In this document: positions 16,302-25,602 of the stretch, piece by piece | Position numbering within the stretch: the stretch's first letter is position 1 | How the letters are laid out: each line of letters opens with the position of its first letter | DNA from: Bellilinea sp034411135 | GTDB lineage: Bacteria > Chloroflexota > Anaerolineae > Anaerolineales > Anaerolineaceae | Assembly (NCBI GenBank): GCA_034411135.1 | Contig: DAOUMN010000086.1 | Location: 23,823-87,822, forward strand | Direction: 5' to 3' | DNA: 64,000 nt | Made by a program: the position numbers and the translations under genes | The notes under the pieces: model-generated | The model's input: only the letters and a program-made list of their open reading frames with translations | Database searches by the model: none | Told to the model about the DNA's origin: nothing

Positions 16302-17471
16302 GTGAACCATTTCTCCTCTAAAATTTACTTTGATTACGCTGCGACCACGCCGGTTGATTCCCGTGTTCTGGACGCGATGATGCCGTTTTTTTCGGAGCAA
16401 TTTGGTAATCCATCATCCATCCATCAGTATGGGCAACAGGCGGAAGCCGCCCTTGAATCGGCCCGTGAAACGATGGCTGAATTATTGGGTGCTCATTCCT
16501 CCGAGATGGTTTTTACCAGTTGTGGCACCGAAAGTGATAACCTGGCTATTCGCGGTGTCGCAATGGCTCAACGTGCATTGAATGGTGCTGACACTATCCT
16601 GACTACGCCGGTTGAGCATCATGCGGTATTGCATACCGTGGAACACCTGGTAAAGTATCAGGGATTCAAAGCCGAAATCCTTCCGGTGGATGCGAATGGC
16701 ATTCTTGACCCGGATACGGTACGCAAGCATATAAACCAGCGTACGGCGCTGGTTTCGGTCATTCACGCCAACAATGAAATTGGCAGCATCAATCCGGTTG
16801 AGGAAATTGGAAAAATTTGCCGCGAAATGGCAGTGCCGTTTCATACGGATGCTGTCCAAGCAGCAGCATATCTGAGTATGAAGAATAGTACCCAATGGGC
16901 GGATTTGCTCACTTTGGGAGCACACAAGATGTACGGACCCAAAGGGGTTGGCGCTCTCTTCGTGCGTTCAGGTATCCCAATCCTCCCGGTGCAGACTGGA
17001 GGCGGGCAAGAGGGAGGGTTGCGAGCGGGCACCCAGAATGTTCCTTACATTGCAGGAATGGCAAAAGCTTTTGAACTTGCTCAAGCAGCAATCCCGGATC
17101 GAAATGAGATGATGCTGGAACTGAGGGATGAAATTATTGAACAGGTTTGTGAGCGAATTCCGGGTGCTCACTTGACGGGCCATCCCAGGCAACGGTTGCC
17201 AAACCATGCCAGTTTTGTTTTTGAAGGTGTGGATGGCAATCATTTATTAATGATCCTGGATGCGGCAGGTTTTGCCTGCTCCTCTGGCTCAGCGTGTAAA
17301 ACGGGCAGCCCCAAGCCGTCGGAAGTTCTACTGGCTCTGGGATTGCCTCCCAAGCTGGCATTGGGGTCGCTGCGGATCACCATCGGTGCAGCAACGAAAA
17401 GGGATGAAATCAACCAGTTTTTGAATGTACTACCAGAGTTGATCACAAAAGCACGATTGCTGACAAGGTGA
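16302..17471 (+). CDS. Cysteine desulfurase (NifS/IscS family)
   Basis: A 389-aa PLP enzyme that removes sulfur from cysteine for Fe-S clusters and tRNA thiolation. The PLP lysine is in GAHKMYGPKG, the start YFDYAATTPVD and the HHAVLHT block are typical, and the mobile active-site loop is CSSGSACKTG, placing it in the IscS/NifS group. The start is GTG at 16302. It is 7 bases upstream of mnmA, so it most likely supplies sulfur for s2U34 tRNA modification. A TATAAT at 16265-16270 is a candidate -10. Confidence 0.94.
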   Translation: MNHFSSKIYFDYAATTPVDSRVLDAMMPFFSEQFGNPSSIHQYGQQAEAALESARETMAELLGAHSSEMVFTSCGTESDNLAIRGVAMAQRALNGADTILTTPVEHHAVLHTVEHLVKYQGFKAEILPVDANGILDPDTVRKHINQRTALVSVIHANNEIGSINPVEEIGKICREMAVPFHTDAVQAAAYLSMKNSTQWADLLTLGAHKMYGPKGVGALFVRSGIPILPVQTGGGQEGGLRAGTQNVPYIAGMAKAFELAQAAIPDRNEMMLELRDEIIEQVCERIPGAHLTGHPRQRLPNHASFVFEGVDGNHLLMILDAAGFACSSGSACKTGSPKPSEVLLALGLPPKLALGSLRITIGAATKRDEINQFLNVLPELITKARLLTR

Positions 17472-17478
17472 GCAAGAG

Positions 17479-18570
17479 ATGGCAAATGGAGTCGTGGCCG
17501 TTGCAATGAGTGGGGGCGTGGACAGCTCGGTTGCTGCTGCTTTGTTAGTTGAGCAAGGATATACTGTCTTCGGTGTGATGCTGCGGCTTTGGAGCGAACC
17601 GGGAAAGATGGACAGTAATCGATGCTGCACACCGGATGCAATGGCGCAGGCGCGCAGAGTAGCAGCGAAGTTGAAAATCCCGTTCTACCCGATCAATGCG
17701 CAGGATGTTTTCCGGCAGGAGGTGGTACAGCATTTCCTGGATGGATATGCAGCCGGGAACACACCAAATCCTTGTCTGGTGTGCAATCGGTTTATTCGCT
17801 GGGACTACATGTTGCGGCACACCCAGGCGATGGGTGCGGAGAGAATGGCAACTGGTCATTATGCCAGGCTGCGCATAGCCAATAACGGGTTGATCGAATT
17901 AATTAAAGGCATCGATGAAAATAAAGACCAATCCTATGTGTTGAGTGTGTTGGATCAAGCGCAGTTAAGTCGCACGCTTTTACCGATAGGTGAATATACC
18001 AAACCGCAAGTGCGTGAACTGGCAAGAAAGCATGGATTATCAGTGGCAGAGCGCCAGGATAGCCAGGATTTGTGTTTTCTTGCAGGGCAGGATTATCGCG
18101 AATTTTTAACCCGGCATATGCCAGAAATTGTCAAACCAGGAAAAATTATCACCGGGGATGGGCGTGTGGTCGGGGAGCATCGGGGCTTGGGTTTTTATAC
18201 GATCGGTCAACGCAAGGGGCTGGGAATCGCCAGTAGTAAACCGTTGTATGTAATCGAAAAGCGCGGCGATGAAAATCTTTTGGTTGTCGGTGAAGCGGGT
18301 GATCTGAGGTTTTATGGGCTGACGGCTACCCGTGTCAATTGGGTAGCTGGCTTTCCGCCAGCAGCGCGTTTTAATGGCGAAATAAAAATTCGTTACAAGG
18401 CTCATCTTGCGCCGGGTGAGGTAATCGTTCTTTCGGAAGACCGGATTGAGATTCGATTTGACCCGCCGCTGCGCGACATTACTCCGGGCCAGCGAGCGGT
18501 TATCTACCAAGGTGAACAGGTGCTGGGTGGTGGTACAATCGAACGAGCGATTTCGAAGTGCGCAGAGTAA
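17479..18570 (+). CDS. mnmA: tRNA-specific 2-thiouridylase MnmA
   Basis: A 363-aa enzyme that places sulfur on U34 of tRNA-Lys, -Glu and -Gln. The P-loop SGGVDSS, catalytic Cys region NTPNPCLVCNRFIRW, TGHYAR, NKDQSYVL and QDSQDLCFL with the second catalytic Cys are all present. The C-terminal beta-barrel ends near ITPGQRAVIYQGEQVLGGG. It follows a cysteine desulfurase gene by 7 bases and precedes other tRNA-related genes (trmI), forming a tRNA modification cluster. Confidence 0.95.
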   Translation: MANGVVAVAMSGGVDSSVAAALLVEQGYTVFGVMLRLWSEPGKMDSNRCCTPDAMAQARRVAAKLKIPFYPINAQDVFRQEVVQHFLDGYAAGNTPNPCLVCNRFIRWDYMLRHTQAMGAERMATGHYARLRIANNGLIELIKGIDENKDQSYVLSVLDQAQLSRTLLPIGEYTKPQVRELARKHGLSVAERQDSQDLCFLAGQDYREFLTRHMPEIVKPGKIITGDGRVVGEHRGLGFYTIGQRKGLGIASSKPLYVIEKRGDENLLVVGEAGDLRFYGLTATRVNWVAGFPPAARFNGEIKIRYKAHLAPGEVIVLSEDRIEIRFDPPLRDITPGQRAVIYQGEQVLGGGTIERAISKCAE

Positions 18571-18586
18571 TTGCGGGAGGAATGCT

Positions 18587-18874
18587 ATGATGCTGCAGTC
18601 CATCTTTTTGGGGTTTTTGGTATCAACACTCTACGGGGCGGCTTTCCACCTTTGGCGTGGGGGCAGCTTATGGCGGCTGGGAATGTATCTCCTTTTTGCA
18701 TGGATTGGTTTTTGGGGTGGACACTGGCTGGCGCTTGTATTGGATTGGGACTTTATCCGGGTGGGCGCGTTAAATTTAGGCAGTGGAACACTTGGCAGCG
18801 TATTGGTATTGGGCGTGGGTTACTGGTTGAGTCTTGCTCAGGTTGAACCAGCAACCAAAAGCATAAAAAAATGA
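18587..18874 (+). CDS. Small membrane protein of unknown function
   Basis: A 95-aa protein starting at a double ATG (18587 or 18590) with GGGAGG just upstream. Three hydrophobic segments (about 4-20, 32-50 and 60-80) make up most of it, ending in a Lys-rich cytosolic tail (KSIKK). It fits tightly between mnmA (16 bases) and trmI (12 bases), so it is co-expressed with them. I do not recognise a family; small conserved membrane proteins at this position may simply ride along in the operon. Confidence 0.7.
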   Translation: MMLQSIFLGFLVSTLYGAAFHLWRGGSLWRLGMYLLFAWIGFWGGHWLALVLDWDFIRVGALNLGSGTLGSVLVLGVGYWLSLAQVEPATKSIKK

Positions 18875-18886
18875 GGAGTACTCCTT

Positions 18887-19759
18887 TTGACCTGGAATTT
18901 GCACGGCATATTGGTGAATGATGGCGACCTGGCTCAATTGGTTGGTTTGAGGCACAAGAGCTTTATTGTGCGTATACGCGCTGGGGGCGAACTGCAATCC
19001 CATCGCGGCGTGGTGAAGTTCGATGACATCATCGGTAAACCATGGGGAACGAAAGTAACCAGTCATCTTGGCAACCCCTTCTATGTTTTACAGCCATCCT
19101 TGGGTGATTTACTCAAGGAATTACCCCGAACGACCCAGATCATGTATCCGAAGGATATTGGATTTGTGCTCGTTACCATGGGGATCGGTGAAGGGCAAAT
19201 TGTACTGGAGGCGGGTACCGGTTCAGGTTCGTTGACGGCTGCACTGGCTTATACCGTTGGTAAGACTGGCAAGGTCATCAGTTACGAAGCACGCAAGGAT
19301 ATGCAACAATTAGCAATCAAGAACCTGACCCGCCTGGGATTGGAAGACCGGGTCGAGTTTAAGTTGCGTGAAATCGACACCGAGAATGGTTTTGATGAAG
19401 AAGGTGTCGATGCACTGTTCCTAGATCTACCCAATCCGTATGACTATATTCATCATGCGCGAAAATCGCTCAAGCAAGGCGGATTTTTCGGCAGTATCTT
19501 GCCAACAGCCAATCAGGTCAGCCGCTTACTGTACGCATTGCGCCAATTCGATTTTGCCTTTATTGACGTTTGTGAGGTTATGCTCCGCTATTACAAGGCT
19601 GAACCTGAGCGTTTGCGACCAGTTGACCGTATGGTTGCCCATACCGGTTTTTTGATCTTCAGTCGGCCGGTTATCATCGATCATGATGGTGCTGACCAAC
19701 TTGTATCTGATGCAGTAGATGGCCTGTTGCAAGGGGAAGCGCATGATGACGAAGGATGA
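18887..19759 (+). CDS. trmI: tRNA (adenine58-N1)-methyltransferase TrmI
   Basis: A 290-aa SAM enzyme that makes m1A58 in the T-loop of tRNA. An N-terminal beta-rich part (to about 85) leads to IMYPKDIGFVL, the SAM motif LEAGTGSGSLTAALA and the catalytic DLPNPYDYI, as in bacterial/archaeal TrmI. The start is TTG at 18887, supported by GAGGAG 8 bases upstream. Its end overlaps the Nudix gene by 17 bases. It continues the tRNA modification run begun by mnmA. Confidence 0.92.
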   Translation: MTWNLHGILVNDGDLAQLVGLRHKSFIVRIRAGGELQSHRGVVKFDDIIGKPWGTKVTSHLGNPFYVLQPSLGDLLKELPRTTQIMYPKDIGFVLVTMGIGEGQIVLEAGTGSGSLTAALAYTVGKTGKVISYEARKDMQQLAIKNLTRLGLEDRVEFKLREIDTENGFDEEGVDALFLDLPNPYDYIHHARKSLKQGGFFGSILPTANQVSRLLYALRQFDFAFIDVCEVMLRYYKAEPERLRPVDRMVAHTGFLIFSRPVIIDHDGADQLVSDAVDGLLQGEAHDDEG

Positions 19760-20387
19760 GGCTGATTGTAATCAGGTAACTCCTATGCGAGGCTTGCATT
19801 CATTATCTGAGGAAGCAATTATCTCAAGACTGGGTAGGACTGGGGGCGGTAGCTTGGTGCACCAGGAATCTACCGGTAGGCGTGCATCGGTACTGGTACC
19901 ATTGATACAGTCGAATGGTGAATGGGGTGTGTTATTCACCCGCCGCTCTGAGTGGGTCAACGACCACAAAGGGCAGGTGTCCTTTCCGGGAGGGGCAATT
20001 GAACAGGATGATCCTGATGAGCAGGCTGCTGCAGTACGCGAAGCAGGAGAGGAAATTGGTCTGACGGCAGAATCTGTTCGAATTCTTGGACAGTTAGAAG
20101 CTTACCAAACGGTGACCGGCTACCTGGTTTATCCGGTGATTGCTCGGGTGAGGTGGCCGTTCGAAATTCGCCTTAATCCTCAGGAAGTCAGCCGGGTATT
20201 TACCATTCCGCTGGCGTGGTTGAGCAAGCGGGAAAATTTTGAAATCCGCTCCTGGCATTCGCCAACCGGATGGCGAGAAAATGTTATTTTCTACAAGCCT
20301 TATGATGGGGAGCAGCTGTGGGGAATATCTGCACGAATCACGGTTACTCTGTTGCAGAAGATGGGGATAATGGAAACAGGCATTTAA
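19743..20387 (+). CDS. Nudix hydrolase, CoA pyrophosphatase (NUDT7/8) type
   Basis: A 214-aa protein starting at ATG 19743 (another ATG follows directly), with AAGGGG upstream inside trmI. HKGQVSFPGGAIEQDDP followed by AVREAGEEIGL is the NUDT7/NudL signature: the SFPGG leader and long Nudix helix used for hydrolysing CoA and its derivatives. No membrane helices. It ends the tRNA operon; its stop overlaps the end of the convergent c-di-GMP gene by 4 bases. Substrate is inferred from the family. Confidence 0.87.
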   Translation: MMTKDEADCNQVTPMRGLHSLSEEAIISRLGRTGGGSLVHQESTGRRASVLVPLIQSNGEWGVLFTRRSEWVNDHKGQVSFPGGAIEQDDPDEQAAAVREAGEEIGLTAESVRILGQLEAYQTVTGYLVYPVIARVRWPFEIRLNPQEVSRVFTIPLAWLSKRENFEIRSWHSPTGWRENVIFYKPYDGEQLWGISARITVTLLQKMGIMETGI

Positions 20388-23305
20388 AAACCATTTGGCT
20401 CAAGCAGTTTTTCGAACTCTTTTGCATAAACTGGCTTGCTGAACCAAAATCCCTGCACCATATCACAACGATATTTACGCAAGTGATTCAACTGTGCTTC
20501 GGTTTCGACACCCTCAGCAATTACACTCAAACCCAAGCGGTGCGCCATCTCGATCATGGATTGGACAATCAGATCGTTTTCTTTATGGTTGCCCAAGTGG
20601 GCAATGAAATCTTGTCCAATTTTTATCGTATTGACCGGCAAACGTTGGATCGTGCTAAGAGAGGAATACCCTGTGCCGAAGTCATCGATGGATATTTTTA
20701 CACCCAAGCCGCGCAGCTCCCATAACATGGTTTCAAATTTTTCGAGTTGGGAAAAACTGCGGCTCTCGGTGATTTCAATATACAACGAAGCTGGATCCAA
20801 ATCGGTCTGGACGAGAGCATCGCGAACCATTGACGAAAGGTCTGCTTGTTGGAACTGACGGGCGGAGAAATTGACCGAAATTTTCAATGACTTATACCCC
20901 GCTGCGTGCCATTTATTAAGTTGATTACACGACTCGCGCAGAACCCATTCGCCGATGGGTACGATCAGACCTGTTTCTTCTGCCAGGTCAATAAACTGGG
21001 TAGGCAGGATCAAGCCGTGCTGAGGGTGGTTCCAACGCACCAGAGCTTCCGCGTTGACCACGCGTTGCGTGAAGGAGTCAAAAATTGGTTGGTAGGAGAT
21101 GGAAAATTCACGTCGGTCCAATGCCTGGCGTAAATCGGTTTCCAGGTTTAACAAATTAACTGCCCGGGCGTGCATGAGTTTATCAAAAATCATGTAATTG
21201 TTGCCGCCTTTAGCCTTTGCTTCGTACATGGCGGTATCTGCATCACGCATCATCGCCTCCGGATTTTCAATCTCCGGGGTGGATAAAGCTATCCCGATAC
21301 TACAGGACGTAAACACCTGCTGACCTTCTATAGTTACCGGTTGTGTTATTTCTCGCTGTAGGCGGTTAGCAATTTGAATGACCTCATAAGGGTCGCGTAT
21401 ATCGGTCAACAGGACGGCAAATTCATCGCCGCCCAAACGGGCAACCGTATCTTCCTCGCGGAGACAATTGTCAAGTCGGCGACCAATTTCAATTATCAGT
21501 TGATCACCAATGCGATGTCCCAGGCTGTCATTCAGAATCTTGAATCGATCCAGATCGAGAAGGAATATGGCAAAAGTTGATTGGTCATGTCGTTTTAGAC
21601 GTTTGATAACCTGATCCAGGCGTTCCATGAATAATATCCGATTCGGTAGACCTGTCAGTCGGTCGTACAATGCCTGATGGACCAACTGGTCTTCATTGAG
21701 TTTGTTGCGGGTAATATCCGTTAGTGAACCGGCAATACGATGAGGGGCGCCTAACTCGTTGCGCACAGCCATCCCGCGTGCCAGCATCCAGCGGTAGGAG
21801 CCATCGCGGTGTAGCATACGGTACTCAGCTTCGAAGTGATTGATTAAACCGGAAAGGTGCGCTTCCATAGTTGACTTAACCATCGGCAAATCCTCTGGAT
21901 GAATACGGTTCAACCATTCATCGGGGGAATCGCTAATTTCGGATGGGGAATAACCGATCAATTTATACCAGCGTGGCGAATAATAAACCCGGTTCGAGAG
22001 TAGATCCCAATCCCAAATTCCATCATTTGCACCTTCTGACGCGAGTTTATAACGTTCTTCGCTGATTTTCAACGCCTGCTCTGATAGGCGTTGCTGGGTT
22101 ACATCATTGAATATCCCAACAATATATTGTGGACGGCGATTCTCATCGTAGATCGCCGAGGCAGATAATTGCAAAATAAGCCTCCTGCCGTCCGGAGTAT
22201 TGACCCGGTATTCACTGTTAACTATTTTCCCGGTATTGATGATTTGTTCCAAGTCTTTGCGTGCTTTGGGTAAATCCTCATCAACTATAAAATCAAAGAC
22301 GCTGCGACCAATGAGCTCTTTTTTGGATTCGACCCCCATTTGTTCAAGATCAGCTTGATTACAATCGATGTAGGTTCCATGGAGGTCGGTAACAATGATC
22401 GAATTTGGCGATCTGTCAAAAATACTTTTTACCAGTGCGTGCTGTTTACGAAGAGCGATCTCGGATTGTTTGATCAGAATGGCGTTTGCAACGTGCGGCG
22501 CGACATAGGTTAAGAATCTCATATCATCTGCTGTATAACGCACGCCGGGTGTGTAGCTTTGAACCGTCATCACTCCGATGGTTTTTTGACGGGCGATCAA
22601 TGGGACGCCCAACCAATCGATAGACGGAGCGCCGATCGATTCGACCTCACCCATGGCAAGTAATTGTTCAAACCCTTCTGGAGAAACCAGCAGTGGTGAT
22701 CCATTGCGAAGCACGTACTCGGTTAGCCCTCTTCCAAGCGGTTGTGGATCGGGTGGCGGGTCGTATTCATCAACGTAATATGGGAAGGAAATCTGTTCCT
22801 GTGCCGGATCGTATAGGGCAATATAAAAATTATTGGCGGACATGAGTTCACCAATAATACGATGAAACGAAACCAACAAGGAGTTCAGATCCTCACTGGC
22901 ACTGGCGCTTTCGGAAATGCGGATCAGGGCTTCCTGGGTTTTTTGCCAGCGAGAATTTTGTGTTATATCTTTGACGATCGCGATCCCTACTACGCCTATC
23001 GTTTTTTCATGAATGGTTTTCAAGCGTATTTCAAAGTTGCGGAGCGCATTTCCAGTTTTAAAGTTGCGCAAACGAATAATTGTGCCACTTTTTGAAGTCA
23101 CAATGTCGTTGCTTGCGGAGCGGCTGAAGATCAATTTTTCGATGAAAGCTGAATCTACCTCTTCACTGCCGAAAAGCTCAATCACTTTATGGTTGCAGGT
23201 GATTACACTGCGGGTGCGATGCTCAAAAACGATGACCGCTTCATCGGTCGTTCTCAATAACAATTCGATGGATGGGGGGAGTGCAGGGCTGTTTGGAGTC
23301 ATCAA
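20384..23305 (-). CDS. c-di-GMP signalling protein: PAS-GAF-PAS-PAS-GGDEF-EAL
   Basis: A 973-aa soluble protein. Approximate domains: PAS 10-118, GAF 130-280, PAS 290-410, PAS/PAC 415-540, GGDEF 545-715, EAL 725-970. The cyclase site is intact (LGGDEF), and the I-site RxxD lies 5 residues before it (REED). The phosphodiesterase site keeps EALVRW, VNFSARQF, IEITES, DDFGTGYSSL, the Lys of TIKIG and AEGVET; only the Asp after KI is changed to Gly. So both making and breaking c-di-GMP are possible. No membrane helix, so it probably senses cytosolic signals. It is monocistronic: a strong terminator separates it from rplY upstream. Confidence 0.94.
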   Translation of the reverse strand: MMTPNSPALPPSIELLLRTTDEAVIVFEHRTRSVITCNHKVIELFGSEEVDSAFIEKLIFSRSASNDIVTSKSGTIIRLRNFKTGNALRNFEIRLKTIHEKTIGVVGIAIVKDITQNSRWQKTQEALIRISESASASEDLNSLLVSFHRIIGELMSANNFYIALYDPAQEQISFPYYVDEYDPPPDPQPLGRGLTEYVLRNGSPLLVSPEGFEQLLAMGEVESIGAPSIDWLGVPLIARQKTIGVMTVQSYTPGVRYTADDMRFLTYVAPHVANAILIKQSEIALRKQHALVKSIFDRSPNSIIVTDLHGTYIDCNQADLEQMGVESKKELIGRSVFDFIVDEDLPKARKDLEQIINTGKIVNSEYRVNTPDGRRLILQLSASAIYDENRRPQYIVGIFNDVTQQRLSEQALKISEERYKLASEGANDGIWDWDLLSNRVYYSPRWYKLIGYSPSEISDSPDEWLNRIHPEDLPMVKSTMEAHLSGLINHFEAEYRMLHRDGSYRWMLARGMAVRNELGAPHRIAGSLTDITRNKLNEDQLVHQALYDRLTGLPNRILFMERLDQVIKRLKRHDQSTFAIFLLDLDRFKILNDSLGHRIGDQLIIEIGRRLDNCLREEDTVARLGGDEFAVLLTDIRDPYEVIQIANRLQREITQPVTIEGQQVFTSCSIGIALSTPEIENPEAMMRDADTAMYEAKAKGGNNYMIFDKLMHARAVNLLNLETDLRQALDRREFSISYQPIFDSFTQRVVNAEALVRWNHPQHGLILPTQFIDLAEETGLIVPIGEWVLRESCNQLNKWHAAGYKSLKISVNFSARQFQQADLSSMVRDALVQTDLDPASLYIEITESRSFSQLEKFETMLWELRGLGVKISIDDFGTGYSSLSTIQRLPVNTIKIGQDFIAHLGNHKENDLIVQSMIEMAHRLGLSVIAEGVETEAQLNHLRKYRCDMVQGFWFSKPVYAKEFEKLLEPNGF

Positions 23306-23370
23306 GATCTCGAGAATTAAGGTTGTACCCTGATCGTTGCAAGGATTGTGCCGAGAGTTTTATTGTATAA

Positions 23371-23412
23371 AAAAAATGGCAGCCCGACGATAAATCGGGC
23401 TGCCATTTTTGT
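23371..23412. terminator. Bidirectional terminator between rplY and the GGDEF/EAL gene
   Basis: ATGGCAGCCCGA (23376-23387) and TCGGGCTGCCAT (23395-23406) form a perfect 12-bp stem with a 7-base loop. It is flanked by an A-run on the left and a T-run on the right, so it can stop transcription in both directions; its main role is after rplY on the minus strand. Confidence 0.9.
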
Positions 23413-23433
23413 TCTTTGAAAAATACAGGGAGG

Positions 23434-24075
23434 TCAGTCCTCGATTTCTTCTTCCTTCTTGCCACGTTCAATCACTTCCGGTTCAGCCAAAGGTTCTTCC
23501 GCCGCTTCTTCGGAAATTTCCGGGGCTGCACCAGTGATAATCACAACGACTTCATCCGGATCGTTGAGGATTTCTACGTCTGCAAATGCAGGCAGATCGC
23601 GCACATGGACGGCGTCGCCAATTTTTTCGAGAGTCGATACATCAACCACAAATTTTTCTGGCAGGTTTTGCGGAAGACATTCGACTTCGACCTCGTCCAG
23701 CTCGTGAACGACGACGCCATTGTAATTCTTAATGGCTGGAGAAATACCAACGATTTCCACGCTGACGTTGGTGCGAAGTTTTTCGGTGAGAGACACAACC
23801 TGAAAATCAACATGTTTCAATGTGCCACGGATAAAGTCGCGTTGCTTTTCGCGCACCAGAACCGAGTGTTCATTTCCTTCCAGGTTGATCGTTACCAATT
23901 GGGATTGAGAAATGCTTGTCAGGACTCGGCTGGCTTCTCGCAAGTCCATCAAGATGGGTGTTGGATTGAATTGACGACCATAAATAACCCCGGGCAGATG
24001 ACCCGCGCGGCGTAATGCGCCGACTTTTTTGCCAATTACATCCCGCCGCTTTGCTTCAATAATCACTTTTTCCAT
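23434..24075 (-). CDS. rplY: Ribosomal protein L25, long Ctc form
   Basis: A 213-aa protein of the bL25/Ctc family that binds 5S rRNA. The N-terminal part (MEKVIIEAKRRDVIGKK, LRRAGHLPGVIYG) is the L25 domain; from about residue 95 a second beta domain (TL5/Ctc C-terminal) follows with ELDEVEVECLP and HVRDLP. The acidic tail rich in Glu is usual for this form. It stands alone, ending in a strong terminator. In Bacillus Ctc is a general stress protein; regulation here is not visible. Confidence 0.93.
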   Translation of the reverse strand: MEKVIIEAKRRDVIGKKVGALRRAGHLPGVIYGRQFNPTPILMDLREASRVLTSISQSQLVTINLEGNEHSVLVREKQRDFIRGTLKHVDFQVVSLTEKLRTNVSVEIVGISPAIKNYNGVVVHELDEVEVECLPQNLPEKFVVDVSTLEKIGDAVHVRDLPAFADVEILNDPDEVVVIITGAAPEISEEAAEEPLAEPEVIERGKKEEEIED

Positions 24076-24366
24076 GTTTACCTGTCCCGAGCGCCTCTCA
24101 CCCCGTGTGGGGTTACCCTCGCTCTTCGAAAAGATTTCAGACCCATGGTCTGTTTAATTGGCTATATAGCCAGTGCGCAATTTTAGCCGTGATTCCGAAT
24201 GGCGTCAAGGACTATTTGAAGCGCGCTGTTACAGAGTTCTTAATATTTTATTCCAAAAATTTTAAGATTGTTCGGTTGAAGACAAAAGTAAAACGCACTA
24301 TAGTTATAACGTGTTGTGGGAATTCCCGAATCCCAATTTTTACCCCCTAAGTTCAAGGAGAAGAAA
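24076..24366. other. Divergent intergenic region between rplY and phnD
   Basis: About 290 bases without a gene. It holds a perfect 14-bp palindrome, TGGCTATATAGCCA at 24159-24172, and just before it CAGACC-CAT-GGTCTG. The rest is AT-rich (for example AATATTTTATT near 24245) and must contain the phn promoter, but I see no clear -35/-10 pair and no recognisable Pho box or riboswitch. Confidence 0.5.
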
Positions 24367-25497
24367 ATGAAATCCCGAAAGTTCTTTGTGCTTTTATCGT
24401 TGGTGCTGCTGGTTTCGTTTGCGCTGGTAGCCTGCCAACCGGCAGCAACGCCGACTGCCGAACCGACCGAACCCCCAGCGACACAGGCCCCACCAACCCA
24501 GGCTCCACCAACACAAGTGCCGCCTACGCCGACCCCTGAACCTCCCCAGATCGGTACTGCAGAACGACCAATCAAGGTTTTGTTTGTGCCGTCGGTTGAC
24601 ACTCAGGTGATCGTTAGTGGCGGTCAGTTGATGGCAGATGCGCTGAAGAAAGCCACCGGACTTGAGTTTGTTGTGAGTGTGCCGACTTCATACGCAGCCA
24701 CCATCGAAGAAATGTGCGCGTCGCCGGACGATACCATCGGGTTCATCCCAGGGTTGGGGTACGTCCTGGCGAACCAGTTATGCGGCGTTGATGTCTCTTT
24801 CAAAGCCATTCGCAATGGTCTGGATGTTTACTATGCCCAGATTCTGGTTGCCCGCGACAGTGAATTTCAAACTCTGAAAGATCTGGATGGCAAAAAGTGG
24901 GGATTTGGCGATGCTGGATCAACATCCAGTTACATGGTGCCATTGGTTATGTTCCAGGAAGCTGGCATCAAGCCGGGGGAATCGGTGGAAACAGGTGGGC
25001 ACCCGCAAGCAGCTAAAGCGTTATACAACGGCGAAGTTGACTTTGCGACAACTTTCTACAGCCCTCCGTTGAGGCCGGAAGGAATGGAAAAATGGAAGCC
25101 CGGAGACGACCCTGATATTCCGGCGGACTTGCTCGATCAATGCAAGGTAACCGAGGATGGTAATAATATCGATTGCGGTGGCTGGACTGTGCTGGATGCC
25201 CGCCGCAATCTGCGAACCGAAGCGCCGGATGTGGTGCAGAAATTGCGCATTTTGGCGATTAGCCCGGCGATCCCGAATGATACTTTGTCTTTCGGTCCCG
25301 AATTTCCCGAAGCAATACGGGCTCAAATCGAAACTGCCCTGGTCGAGTTTGCCAAAACCGATGACTGGAAGAATTCGATTGGCAGCCGTGATTTTTACGG
25401 CTGGAGCGGCTTAAGCCCGGCAGAGGACAAGGAATATGACTTTGTCCGCAAGATGGTTGAAGCAGCCGGTATCACCCTGGAAGGCTTGGGGCGATAA
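24367..25497 (+). CDS. phnD: Phosphonate/phosphate ABC transporter substrate-binding lipoprotein (PhnD-like)
   Basis: A 376-aa exported lipoprotein starting at ATG 24367 with AAGGAG upstream; an in-frame extension further 5' has no signal peptide. Signal peptide 1-20 with lipobox LVAC, then a Pro/Thr/Gln-rich linker (about 22-58) and a type 2 periplasmic-binding fold (PhnD/TauT family) with KDLDGKKWGFGDAGSTSS. Binds phosphonates or related oxyanions outside the membrane and hands them to PhnCE encoded next. No C-P lyase genes are in the window, so the ligand could also be phosphite or another compound. Confidence 0.88.
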   Translation: MKSRKFFVLLSLVLLVSFALVACQPAATPTAEPTEPPATQAPPTQAPPTQVPPTPTPEPPQIGTAERPIKVLFVPSVDTQVIVSGGQLMADALKKATGLEFVVSVPTSYAATIEEMCASPDDTIGFIPGLGYVLANQLCGVDVSFKAIRNGLDVYYAQILVARDSEFQTLKDLDGKKWGFGDAGSTSSYMVPLVMFQEAGIKPGESVETGGHPQAAKALYNGEVDFATTFYSPPLRPEGMEKWKPGDDPDIPADLLDQCKVTEDGNNIDCGGWTVLDARRNLRTEAPDVVQKLRILAISPAIPNDTLSFGPEFPEAIRAQIETALVEFAKTDDWKNSIGSRDFYGWSGLSPAEDKEYDFVRKMVEAAGITLEGLGR

Positions 25498-25530
25498 AGT
25501 TTGTTTGGAGAAAATCGCTGGTGATTTAAC

Positions 25531-25573
25531 CGGACAGGGGCGTTGTTCTATTGCCCCTGTCCGAATATTTTTT
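25531..25573 (+). terminator. Intra-operon hairpin between phnD and phnC
   Basis: CGGACAGGGGC (25531-25541) and GCCCCTGTCCG (25553-25563) form a perfect 11-bp stem, followed by AATATTTTTT. It sits between the binding protein and the transporter genes, so it probably acts as a partial terminator or 3' stabiliser giving more PhnD than PhnCE. Confidence 0.75.
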
Positions 25574-25602
25574 ACCGTCAACTCGAGAGTCAGGGAAAAC
25601 CA

